Positions 5,013 to 14,700 of a stretch of DNA of 15,187 bases are shown here, piece by piece. Made by a program: the position numbers and the translations under genes. The notes under the pieces were generated by a model, which did no database searches, was not told the DNA's origin, and worked only from the letters and a program-made list of their open reading frames with translations. Numbering within the stretch: position 1 is the first letter of the stretch; each line of letters begins with the position of its first letter. The DNA comes from Streptomyces novaecaesareae (lineage in GTDB: Bacteria > Actinomycetota > Actinomycetes > Streptomycetales > Streptomycetaceae): contig NZ_JNWQ01000121.1 of the NCBI RefSeq assembly GCF_000716875.1, positions 1 through 15,187 of the forward strand, in the 5' to 3' direction.

Positions 5013-6728
5013 ATGCCCGCTCAGCTCCAACTCTCCACGCCTGCGACCACCTCCACTCCCGCCAGCACGGCGTTCGCCGCACCGGCGCTCACCACCAGCG
5101 CCGACACGTCCGCGAACAGGAACTCGGCGCTGGAACGCCGGGCGCGGCTGACCGCCAGGCTCGCAAAGCTCGCCGCCACCGGATACCTCGCACCCCTGGC
5201 CCGGCAGATCGGCTCCCTGGGCGGCTGCGCCCGCCCGATCCGCATGACCGGCCACCGCACCCGCCTGGACACCGCCACCGGCCAGATCCTCGACCACCTC
5301 GACACCCGCCACCTGCCCGCCGGCGAACTCCTGCTGCGCTGCGGCAACCGCCGCACCACCCGCTGCCCCGCCTGCTCCACCCTCTACCGCTACGACACCT
5401 ACCAGCTCATCGCCGCCGGACTACGCGGCGGCAAGACCATCCCCACCAGCGTCGCCACCCACCCCCGCGTCTTCGCCACCCTCACCGCACCCGGCTTCGG
5501 CCCCGTCCACAACCAACCCGGCACCACCCCCTGCACCTGCGGCACCCGGCACGCCGACGGCGACCCGCTCCTCGGCACCCCGCTGAACCCGCAGCGGTAC
5601 GACTACACCGGCGCGGTGCTGTGGAACGCCCACGCGCCTGCCCTGTGGGCCCGCTTCACCACCCACCTGCGCCGCGAGATCGCCAAGGCCGCCGGACTGA
5701 CCCAGCGCACCCTGCGCCACCACGCCACGCTCTCCTACGCCAAGGTCGCCGAATACCAAAAGCGCGGCCAGATTCACTTCCACACCGTCATCCGCATCGA
5801 CGGACCCACCAGCCCCGCCAGCACCCCGCCTGCCTGGGCCACCACCGAACTCCTCGACCACGCCATCCGCGCAGCCGCGAACCGCACCCGCGTCCAGCAC
5901 CAACGCCCCTCCCGGGCTGGGGAGGCCGACCCGGCACAGTCGGCAGAGCCCATGGTGTTTCGCCTCGGGCGGCAGATCGACGTCCGCGCGATCCGCAGTA
6001 CCGACTTCACCGGCGACGCCCCCGTCACCGACCGCCACGTCGCCGCCTACATCGCCAAGTACGCCACCAAGGGCGCCGAGACCACCACCGGCACCCTCGA
6101 CCGCCGACTCCGCTTCCTCGCCGAACTCGCCCAGCACGACCTCACCGACCACGCCCGCCGCATGATCCACACCGCCTGGCACCTCGGCACCAAGCCCCAG
6201 CACACCCACCTGCGCCTGCGCCAGTGGGCCCACATGCTCGGATTCCGAGGCCACTTCTCCACCCGCACCCGCCACTACTCCACCACCCTCACCCACCTCC
6301 GAGCAGAACGCACCGCCTGGCGCACCCACCAACCCGAAACCGCTGCCCCGACGCCGACCGACCCGGCAATGGTCGAACGGCACGCCGGACTTCCGATCGG
6401 CGGGGGCCGGTCGGTCACTGACCGGCACGGTGACCGCGATGACCTGATCGCCGGTCACACCGACCCCGGCCCCGGTCACCGCGCGGGTCACCGCGAGAAG
6501 CACGGGCGGCGCGGCGGCGCGAACACGACGCTAGTGATCTCGCGCTGGCAGTACGCCGGAACCGGTCTCCTGCCCGAACTCGCCCACCTCGCCGACCTCC
6601 TGGCCACCCCACCGCGCCCCCGGCCCGAGCGGCCGAGCCGCCCCAGGCACGCACAGCGCTCCAGCGACCGGGCCGGTCACTCCACCGCCCCGCTGACCAC
6701 CCCCGTCCAGACGGGGGCGATCGCATGA
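5013..6728 (+). CDS. Rolling-circle replication initiator, RepSA-like
   Basis: A 571-residue protein that would nick the double-strand origin of the excised circle and start rolling-circle replication. A Cys pattern suggestive of a zinc site lies near residues 110-122 (CGNRRTTRCPACSTLYRYD). The HUH metal motif is QIHFHTVIRID with His255 and His257. The tyrosine motif is AAYIAKYATKG with candidate nucleophiles Tyr346 and Tyr350. The C-terminus is basic and Pro/Arg rich. ATG at 5013 is chosen because GGAGGT (4999-5004) lies 8 nt upstream. The frame is open back to 4818, but that extension looks like untranslated leader and its ATG has no spacing to the AGGAGGG before it. The stop overlaps the xis start (ATGA), indicating a rep-xis-int operon. 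Confidence 0.88.
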   Translation: MPAQLQLSTPATTSTPASTAFAAPALTTSADTSANRNSALERRARLTARLAKLAATGYLAPLARQIGSLGGCARPIRMTGHRTRLDTATGQILDHLDTRHLPAGELLLRCGNRRTTRCPACSTLYRYDTYQLIAAGLRGGKTIPTSVATHPRVFATLTAPGFGPVHNQPGTTPCTCGTRHADGDPLLGTPLNPQRYDYTGAVLWNAHAPALWARFTTHLRREIAKAAGLTQRTLRHHATLSYAKVAEYQKRGQIHFHTVIRIDGPTSPASTPPAWATTELLDHAIRAAANRTRVQHQRPSRAGEADPAQSAEPMVFRLGRQIDVRAIRSTDFTGDAPVTDRHVAAYIAKYATKGAETTTGTLDRRLRFLAELAQHDLTDHARRMIHTAWHLGTKPQHTHLRLRQWAHMLGFRGHFSTRTRHYSTTLTHLRAERTAWRTHQPETAAPTPTDPAMVERHAGLPIGGGRSVTDRHGDRDDLIAGHTDPGPGHRAGHREKHGRRGGANTTLVISRWQYAGTGLLPELAHLADLLATPPRPRPERPSRPRHAQRSSDRAGHSTAPLTTPVQTGAIA

Positions 6729-6910
6729 CCGCCGACAGCGAACTCCTCACCGTCCCCGAGGTTATGGCCCGGCTCAAGGTCAGCCGCTCCACCGTCTACG
6801 ACCTCATCCGCACCCGGCAGCTCGCCTCCATCACCATCGGCCGCTCCCGACGCATCCCCACCCACGCCCTGACCGCCCTCGTCCACCACCACCTCGAAGA
6901 GGCATCCTGA
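6725..6910 (+). CDS. xis: Excisionase-type helix-turn-helix protein
   Basis: A 61-residue protein with a MerR-like winged helix typical of AICE excisionases: LLTVPEVMARLKVSRSTVYDLI (about 7-28), then the wing GRSRRIPTHALTALV. It would bend DNA at the attachment sites and steer the integrase toward excision. Its ATG overlaps the rep stop and its TGA overlaps the int start, so translation is probably coupled. Size and position match the family well. Confidence 0.88.
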   Translation: MTADSELLTVPEVMARLKVSRSTVYDLIRTRQLASITIGRSRRIPTHALTALVHHHLEEAS

Positions 6911-8223
6911 TGACCGCCCCCGACACCAACCCCACCCCCGGCTCGCGCAGGGTCCGGGCCAACGGAGACGGCACCGTCTACCAGCGCAAGGACGGCCGCT
7001 GGGAAGCCGCCGGCTACGTCCTGGCCGTCGGCGACACCCGCAAGCGCGTCCGCGTCTACGGCACCACCCGCAAGGACGCACTCGCCAAGCTCACCGAGAA
7101 GATCGCCACCAGCAACCGCGGAGTCCCCACCGCGTCCGCGCAGGGCGGCGTCGCCGCGTTCCTCACCTACTGGCTGGAGACCGTCGCCGTCCACCGCCTC
7201 CGCGAGAACACCCACACCCGGTACACCGCCGTCGTCCGCCTCTACCTCATCCCCGGTCTCGGCAAGAAGAAGCTCGCCAAGCTCACCGCCAAGGACGTCC
7301 GCACCTGGCTCGACCAGCTCCGCACCACCTGCCAGTGCTGCGCACGCGGCCTCGACACGGCCCGCGACCAGCCACAGTGCTGCGCCATCGGAAAGTGCTG
7401 CGGCAAGCGACTGTCCCCGCTGACGTTGGCCTACGTCCACTCCGTCCTCAAGTCCGCACTGGAACACGCCGTCCGCGAAGAGGAGATCCCCCGCAACGTC
7501 GCCCGCAACGTCCGCATGGGCACACCCCGACCCCGCCGCTTCGAACCCCTCAACGCCCAGGAAGCCCGCGCGTTCCTCGCCGCCACCCACGGTCACCGGC
7601 TGCACGCACTGTTCGAACTCGCTCTTCGCACCGGGCTCCGGAAGGGCGAACTCCTCGGCCTGCGCTGGGAAGACCTCGACCTGACCGGCGGAACCGCCAG
7701 CATCCGCCGCACCCTCCAGCGCACCAACACCGCTGGCCTGACCGCCCTCCCAACGAAGACTCAGAGCTCCGAGCGGCGGATCGCCCTGGCGACGCCGTGC
7801 GTGCACTCACTCGAACAGCACCGCGATCGGCAGCACCAGGAGCGCGAATTGGCGGGTGAGGGCTGGAAGCACAGCGGCTACGTCTTCACCCGGCCCAACG
7901 GCTCCCCGATCGAGGGAGCCACCCTCACCCGGCACTTCAACGCTCTGCTCCGCCGGGCCAGGCTCCGCCACATCCGCTTCCATGATCTCCGCCATTCGGC
8001 GGCCACCCTCCTCCTGGAACAGGGCGTCGAACTCGTCGTGATCAAGGAACTGTTGGGCCATGCCCACATCGGGGTGACCGCGACGGTGTACGCGCACGTC
8101 CGACTCCGCCTCCAGCACCAAGCCATCGACACCCTCAGCAACGTCCTGCGCCACACCGCAGAAGACACGCCTCGGCCCGACGACGGCGACGATCCGCCAC
8201 TTTGTGCAGCACCCGTCCACTGA
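6910..8223 (+). CDS. int: Tyrosine-type site-specific integrase
   Basis: A 437-residue tyrosine recombinase that would integrate and excise the element. An N-terminal arm-binding region (about 15-70, NGDGTVYQRKDGRWEAAGYV) precedes a SAM-like core-binding domain (about 80-135) with a Cys-rich insert (about 140-168, CQCCARG...QCCAIGKCCG) often seen in streptomycete integrases. The catalytic domain is complete: Arg244 in TGLRKGELLGLRWEDL, His358-x-x-Arg361 in FHDLRHS, His384 in LLGHAHIG, and nucleophile Tyr394 in ATVYAHV. The ATG overlaps the xis stop. A tandem motif and a strong terminator follow. The last ~45 codons are duplicated in broken form near 2449-2568. Its target site is not certain, as no tRNA lies next to it. 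Confidence 0.95.
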   Translation: MTAPDTNPTPGSRRVRANGDGTVYQRKDGRWEAAGYVLAVGDTRKRVRVYGTTRKDALAKLTEKIATSNRGVPTASAQGGVAAFLTYWLETVAVHRLRENTHTRYTAVVRLYLIPGLGKKKLAKLTAKDVRTWLDQLRTTCQCCARGLDTARDQPQCCAIGKCCGKRLSPLTLAYVHSVLKSALEHAVREEEIPRNVARNVRMGTPRPRRFEPLNAQEARAFLAATHGHRLHALFELALRTGLRKGELLGLRWEDLDLTGGTASIRRTLQRTNTAGLTALPTKTQSSERRIALATPCVHSLEQHRDRQHQERELAGEGWKHSGYVFTRPNGSPIEGATLTRHFNALLRRARLRHIRFHDLRHSAATLLLEQGVELVVIKELLGHAHIGVTATVYAHVRLRLQHQAIDTLSNVLRHTAEDTPRPDDGDDPPLCAAPVH

Positions 8224-8225
8224 CG

Positions 8226-8247
8226 TTGCCGTCAACCGTTGCCGTCA
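8226..8247. repeat. Tandem TTGCCGTCA motif, copy C
   Basis: Two TTGCCGTCA 9-mers (8226-8234 and 8239-8247), 13 nt apart, begin 2 nt after the int stop. It is the best-preserved of the three copies, and it lies between int and the second immunity gene. Confidence 0.65.
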
Positions 8248-8254
8248 AAGCACT

Positions 8255-8294
8255 GAAGGCGCCCCGCCGGAAGCAATTCCAGAGGGGCGCCTTC
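8255..8294. terminator. Bidirectional terminator between int and the second immunity gene
   Basis: The stem GAAGGCGCCCC (8255-8265) with GGGGCGCCTTC (8284-8294) is perfect over 11 bp. A second internal stem, GGAA-GCAA-TTCC (8269-8280), sits in the loop. It lies between convergent genes and would stop transcription from both sides. The stretch 8295-8358 shows no gene. Confidence 0.8.
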
Positions 8295-8358
8295 GTACTA
8301 AATCGACAATCAGGACGACCTTGCAGCCGCCCATATTCGGATCTGCGGACTCGCGGTT

Positions 8359-8745
8359 CTAGCGAATCGACAGCTCAAGCTCGCCACCGATCGAATTCGC
8401 AGAGACGAGATGCCCAATGAATTCGATATCGACTCCCATGAGAGCTCCAATTTCATCGATCAATGAAGTCACCGAGAGAACTTCCAGGCCATGCTCTGGA
8501 ATATTCAATTCGATCGATCGTTGAGCATGTTCATCCCTGGGCCAAAGGTAATCCGGAATTTCCGAGTCGGGCCGCTTCTCAACCAGTAGCGACCAGTCCG
8601 TCCAAACCTTGAAGACTACTGACGCGCTATCGACGAGAACGATCTGAAGGGCCTTGACCATCCCTTCGGAATCAACGATTTCGAAGACCTCGCGAGCCTT
8701 GATGCCCCTTAGAACCTCGGGATCCACTCCCTCAGGTCGAGCCAC
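8359..8745 (-). CDS. Putative immunity protein for the Rhs toxin tip
   Basis: About 128 residues, acidic, with no signal peptide and no family that I recognise. Visible features are VARPEGVDPEVLRGIKAREV at the start, an alternating beta-like stretch (MVKALQIVLVDSASVVFKVW) and an acidic helix near LIDEIGALMGVDIEF. It lies directly after the toxin tip on the same strand, the usual place for immunity genes in Rhs loci, so neutralising that toxin is inferred. Start: GTG at 8745 has GAGGAG 7 nt upstream. A GTG at 8784, 15 nt after the toxin stop, would add 13 residues but has a weaker ribosome site. GC content is visibly lower than in the Rhs shell. Confidence 0.65.
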   Translation of the reverse strand: MARPEGVDPEVLRGIKAREVFEIVDSEGMVKALQIVLVDSASVVFKVWTDWSLLVEKRPDSEIPDYLWPRDEHAQRSIELNIPEHGLEVLSVTSLIDEIGALMGVDIEFIGHLVSANSIGGELELSIR

Positions 8746-8799
8746 TCCGCCGCTCCTCGTCTCTAGCTGTACCGATCGCTTCACCCTGGCACGTCTTCC

Positions 8800-11700
8800 C
8801 TAGCAATTGCATTGCTGCGGGGTTGCGCGGTCCCACCAACCATTCCCGCGCGTGCCCAGCGGGAACATTGTGACGAACGTACCGTCTCCCTTAGTGACCA
8901 ACAGGTCGTCATCCTTGCGATAGAACCAGTAATCACTTGCACCGCCACTCCCAGGATTCCATTCGCCACGCCGAACCTCATCGTGCGAACCCCGAACCTC
9001 ATAGACTCGGTCCTTGTACCATTGGCGAGCGGCAGGGTCGCCGGGGTTCAGCCCATAGTCCTTAGAATGGTCGCCCCAGTGACTGCCAAACTGCTTTCCA
9101 TCCACTCCCGACAACTCAGGGCCGCAATTACTATTGTGAACCAGGACCGGCGTGTTGCCAGCGAGTACATAGTACGTGTGCCGGTTGCTGATTGTCAGGT
9201 TGTACATGTCTTGCGATCCGGAGACCGCGCGAAGACCCGCAACCTCCAGCGAGTTCCCGGACGACGTTCCGAGGCGGTGGCCGATCTGGAGCTTGCCAGC
9301 AGCGGTCCAGCGCTTAGTCGTGTCGTCCCAGATGGGGTGGTTCGCCGTGGTGTGTACGGTTTCCTTTTTGCCCGTTTCGGGCGAAACAACAAAGAGATCA
9401 AGAAGATCCTCATCGCTGTGGATCCAGGTGGCGTCGACCTTCTCTGGGCCTTGACTCGTCACATCGTTCTGGTCTGCCGACAGAACATCATCACCCACGA
9501 CAACATCGGCTATGTGCTTTGTGCTGCCGTCCGACATGAGAACTGGAGTTGAAGCAGCGAAACTGCAAGCCCCAAAACGGCCGGCGGTCCCGGCTTCCAG
9601 CGTTTCCGCCCGAGAAGCGGTGGAGATCTCAGAAAGCTCGGCGGCTTCGCCGAGCTCGCCGATCCCCCCGCTCGCTATGATCCCAAACCCGATACCGCTT
9701 TTCTTGCCATTCTTGAAGCTCTTCGAGTTGGTGTTTGCGTGATTCTTCACCGTCGAATGGAGATTTTTGGATACCGGGTTGATGATCGGATCAGCAAATC
9801 CCAATGTCCCAACGTCCAGTAGGCCAAGCCCCTGCTCTACAACCCCTTCCCCAAACCCCCAGAGATTGTCAGAGATTGTGCCATCTTCTTCTTTGGGTCC
9901 TGGATGCTCGGTGGGGCAGATTCCGTCGGGGCAGCTGTAGCCGATGCCCTGTATAGGCCGCTTGTCGCAGTACGGGCCGTCACAGCTAGACGGGTGAAGC
10001 TCGCAGCTGACACCCGGGGCACAGGGCGCCAGTCCCGTGGGGTCGCTGAGGTTGATGGGGTTGTTGTCGCTGTACGCGTAGCCGTTGATCTGCTGGGAGT
10101 CAGCGATGTCGAGAACCGGGTCGACGGAGATGAAGCGGCCGTTGGCCGGGTCGTATTCGCGGGCTCCGAGGTGGGTGAGGCTGGTGGTGGAGTCGTTAGT
10201 GCCGCCGACGAAGCCGCGTTCGGTGGGCCAGGCGGCGGGTTTCTTGCCGCGGGGTGCGCCGAAGGGGGTTGTGTCGCCTCGGGTGTAGTCGAGGTTGTCG
10301 GCGCTGATGGTGAGTTGGGCGGTCCCCTGCTGGTCGTTGATCAGGTAGTTGAGGCTGCCGTCGTCGGACTTGACGATGGTGGCGTTGGCGACAGTGATGT
10401 AGCGGGTGGCGGTGACCTTGTTGGCGGTCTTGTCGAGCTTGAGTTCCTGCCCGTCCAGGTAGAGGGTCACCGAGTCGGGCTCGCGGCGCAGGAGGCGGCT
10501 GCCGTTGGCGTCGTAGAGGAAGGTCGTGCTCTTGCCCGCGATGGTGGATTTGGCGAGGTGGCCCTCGGTGTCCCATTCGAGGGACTGGTCACCATCGGCG
10601 GTCACGCGGCGGACGGTGTTGCCCGACTCGTCGTAGGTGAAGGTGTCGGTCCGGGCTCCGGTGCCGGTGATGTCGACGCGGGAGAGGGCGTGGGGTCGGG
10701 TACCTCCTGGGGCGGGGTAGGTGGAGGTGCGCTGGGTCTGGTCGCTCTGCTGGTTCTCCGTGGTCTGGGTGAGTTGTGCCCAGGGGAGCCAGCTGCCCGT
10801 GGTGAAGGACCGCTTGGTGTAGTTGAGGGCTCCGCCGGCGGCCGTGATGAGCTTGAGGTCGCCGGATGAGCTGACGACTGCTGCGGACAGCGGCTGGTTC
10901 AGCTGGCCGACGACCTGGCTGACGTTGCCCCACTTCTGCCAGCTGGCATCAGGCTTGCGGACGGTGTGCCAGATGCTTCCGTCGGCGATGGTTGCGACTT
11001 CGAGGCCGGCACCGGTGGCGGTCGCCGTGAGGTTGGTGGGCGAGCTGAGATCGCCGGTGACGCTGTAGACGTCACCCCACTTCTGCCAACTGCTGTCGGG
11101 GTAGCGGATGGTGTGCCAGAGCTTGTCACCCGCGATGACGATGACCTCAAGGCCGGTGACGGTGGCCGCGCTGGTGACGCGGGTGGCGCCGGTGAGGCTG
11201 CCGGTCTCGCCGTAGACGTTGCCCCACGTTCCCCAGTCGCCGTTGGGCTTGCGCAGGGTGTGCTTGAGCAGGCCGTCGGAGAAGGTGAGGACCTCCAGCC
11301 CGGAGGCGGTGGCGGACAGGGACAGCTGGTTGGGGTTGGAGATCGGGCCGACGACGCCGGTGACGTCGCCCCAGGGCTGCCAGGAGCCGTCGGGCTTGCG
11401 CAGGGTGTGCCAGACCCTGCCGCCGGCGATGGCCATGATCTGGAGGGTGTTGTCGGCCCAAACTGCTGCGACGTGCTCGACCGGAGCGCCGAGCGGGCCC
11501 GCCTGGGTCGTGGTGTGCAGGTTCTCGTAGTTGCGCCAGGTTCCGTTGGTGCGCTGTTGAGCCAGGTAGACCTGGCCGTCGGAGATCGCGACGGAGGCGG
11601 TCTGACCGTCACCGGCGATGGCGACGGAGCTCACCTTGGTGGTGTCCATCAGCGGGCCGGGAGCGGCGCCGCTGATGCGGTTGGTCGCCTGGGTGCGGTT

Positions 11701-14700
11701 GCCGGCCGCGTCGTAGGTGTAGCTGGTCCAGTACGGGTCGACTCCGCCGACATAGGGGCCGTTGGCCGAGGTCGGCGCCGCCACACAGTCGTCGGTTGAC
11801 GACCAGGCGTTGGTCAGGCGCTGCGCGAAGTCGTAGGTGTAGCACTGGGTGTCCGTGACGGCGGCGTTGTCGCGGTCGTCTCGGACACGGGTGATGCTGC
11901 CGATCGGGTTGTAGGTGTAGGTCTTCTTGTCCAGTGACTTCGGTTCGCCTCTGTCCCGGTCGGTCCGGACAAGTGCGAGGCGCTGGGTGGCGTTCTCGTA
12001 GTCGTAACTCTGAATGGCGCGGGAGCCGAAGGGGCCAACGGTGCTCTGCGTGAGCTGGCCGTACGCGCTGTACAGGTTGCCCTGGGAATAGACCTGGTTG
12101 CTTCCGTCAGTGACGGTGGTGGGTAGGCCCAGCAGGGTGTAGTCGCGGTGGATGCTCTCCTGTGAGAGTCGGCCTCCGGCTGGGTAGGTCGTCGTGTCGG
12201 CCAGGCCGGTGTTCGGGGTGTAGGTCTGGGAGGTGGTGTAGGTGTTCGCGAGGAGCCCCTCGCTGTCCGGGATGGTGACGGTGGATCCGGTGGGTCGAGC
12301 CGCGCCGTCGTATCCCGTGACGGCGGTCGTGTAGGCCTTGCCGTTCTCGTAGCGCGTGCTGCTGGTGGCCAGACCGTTGCTGCCGGGCAGGGTGTCATAG
12401 GCCCAGTCGGCGAGCTTCGTCCCGGTGATGGAGCCATCGAACATCGCCGTCTTGCGACCGAGGACGTCGTAGGCGTACGCGAGCGTCCGGCCCCGGGCGT
12501 CGGTGACGGTGGCGAGCGTGCCGTCGGTGTTGTAGGTGCTGGTGGTGGTGCCCTTGTCCGGGTCGACGGCCTTGGTCTGGCGACCGAGCAGGTCGTACTC
12601 CCAGGTCCAGGCGTTGCCCGCGGCATCGGTGAGACGGGTGAGCTTGCCGGCTGGGTTGTAGGTGTACTTCAGGGCCTCGTACGAAGTCGCGGGCGCGTCG
12701 AAGTCCGGGCTACCGCTCTTGTAGTGCCGCACCTCGGACGTTCGGCCATGGGCATCGGTGACGGTGAGTGTGGGTGTGCCGCCACCTGGCGGGGTCGTGG
12801 CAACCCAGTTCACGCCGTAGCGCGTGGTGGAACGCCACTGCTCCGCGTTCAGGGACTTGAAGATGCTGGCGGTGGGCCGGCCGAGGCCGTCGAACTCGGT
12901 CTCCGTCTGGGACGGGACCTTGTTGTCCAGGCCGATCCACAGCGCCGCCTCTGGGGCACCGGCGGCGTGGTACGCCGCGTTGGCGCGGTAGACCCGGCCG
13001 TGGCTGTCGTAGAAGCTGTCGGTGATGTTGCGGCCGCCGTCGACGTCGTACGCCTGGTCCTGGGTCTGGCGCGGGCGCAGGAGGCCGTCGAACAGGGAGA
13101 TGCTGGTGCGGTAGTCGCCGTTTTCCAGCAGTGTCCTGGTCGTGATGGCGGGCTGCTTGCCGGGTTCGATGCTGTACGTATACGTTGCGTTGGGCGAGGC
13201 GCCCTTGTCCCGACCGGGGTTCCACACGGCCGTGGTGCGGCCGAGGGCGTCGTAGTCGACGTAGGTGGTGCGGTTGTTGGCGTCGACGACCTTCACCGGG
13301 AGGGCGCGCAGGCCGCCGTAGGTGGTGGTGGTCGTGAACTTCTTGGGATTGGTGGACTGGACAACGGTCGGCTGGGCGCCGCTCGCCGGGGTGTAAGACG
13401 TCGTGGTCTCAGCGTTGTTGACGTCCTTGACCGAGGTCACCCGCCCGTACTGGTCGTACGTGGTGGTAGTGGCCGTCAGGTAGTGCGGGGTACCGCCGTC
13501 ATAGCGGTCCAAGGCTTCGGTCGTGGTGACGTTGTCCTTGCCCGGCTCCGGCGCGGTCCCCAGCGGTCGACCGTCGTAGGACGTCCTGGCCTCGCTGGTG
13601 ACGGTCGCCGGAGTGGCGTCCGTCGAGCAGAGCGTGCTGCTGGTCTGGACGGACTGCGGGTAGGCGATGAGCCAGTTGACGGTGTCCGGCGTGACGTAAG
13701 TGGTGCGGGTGCACTGCTCGTCACCGGAGACGCTGATGTCACCTTCGTCGGAGACAGTCCTGGCCTGACCGTAGTCGTCGAAAGTGCTGCTGGTGCGGAC
13801 CGTCCGGGCCGTGCTGCCGTCCGGCTGGAACGCCTTGATGGTCACGCTCTCGGTGCGGACCATCCGGGCGGTCACCGGGGGAAGAGCAGCAGCCTCGGGT
13901 CGGTTGGGTTCGCCCGGCGGGGTCGCGGTGGGCTTGCCGTCCTTGCTGGGCAGCGCCTTCACCGCCCGGCTCGCGGTGCCACGGACCCAGGGGTTGTTCA
14001 CCGTGCTGGTGAGGGGCTTGCCGCCGTCCTGGTCGTCCTTGTCAAAATCGATGGTTTCGCGGACGAAGCCAGCGAGCTCATTGCTGTCCTTGACGCCCTG
14101 GAGGGGGCTGACGGGCCTCGGCTGCCCGTTGGCGAGGGTGTCGCCGTCCATGCCGCGGAAGTAGACCGTCTCGGTCAGACTCTTTCCGGAGGCACCGACC
14201 CGGGTACGGACCCGCTGGTAGCCGCGGAAGTCGTTCCAGGTGCGCTCCTTGTCCGGGGTGAACTCGGAGTTGTCGCGCCGCCAAGCAACACCGTCGAGGT
14301 ACTCGTAGTTGGTGACCTTGTCAGGCGATCCCGAGCCGGCCACCAGGTCGTGCTCGGTGACCGTGTCCACGAGGTACTTGTGGAACCAGTCGAGGACCGG
14401 GTCGACCGCGCCTTCAGGGGTCCACCAGGACGGGTAGCAGCGCCTGGTGTTGCTGTCCGGGGTGGGCAGGGCACCGGCGACGCAGTCGATGCCGGTGTAC
14501 TTGATGTCGGTGTTGGAACCGGTCTCGGAGGTGATCCGGTTGATCCGGAACCGGTTCAACGGTGAACGGCCCTCGTCGGAGTCGACCCGGTTGGGAAGCG
14601 GGTCCCCGTGGCCGAAGGTCACCGGCTGGAGGGTCAGTTGGGAGGCGCCGGGCGTGGCCGTGCGGGTGATGGTCTTCAGCCACAGGGCTCGGCCACCGCT

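Larger units (their letters stand above)
3602..8294. mobile_element. Small integrative element of AICE type (rep-xis-int), apparently without transfer genes
   Basis: Between the orphan HINT tail and the second immunity gene lie a repeat-rich non-coding left region, a GntR-type regulator, a RepSA-like initiator, an excisionase and a tyrosine integrase. This is the core set of actinomycete integrative and conjugative elements such as pSAM2. No TraB/FtsK-like or Spd gene is present, so the element is either reduced or mobilised by a helper. No tRNA gene is visible at either side. The exact ends are uncertain. The left limit may be at 3602 (loss of Rhs homology) or near the tandem motif at 3695. 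The right limit may be near 8226-8247 or, if the toxin cassette is cargo, at 9167-9180. Confidence 0.65.

Noticed and set aside
5421..6503. 360-residue open frame antisense to rep
   Set aside because: Gly/Val-rich mirror of a coding strand with HUH and Tyr motifs; no ribosome site or family signal.
8746..8784. GTG at 8784 as start of the second immunity gene
   Set aside because: Possible, but its ribosome site is weak, while GTG 8745 has GAGGAG at 7 nt. Kept as an alternative only.
9904..10869. 321-residue + strand frame opposite the Rhs core
   Set aside because: Antisense to the well-recognised Rhs core and YD repeats.
12724..14565. 613-residue + strand frame opposite the Rhs gene
   Set aside because: Shadow of YD-repeat coding DNA; composition is repetitive Val/Gly/Arg and no domain is visible.
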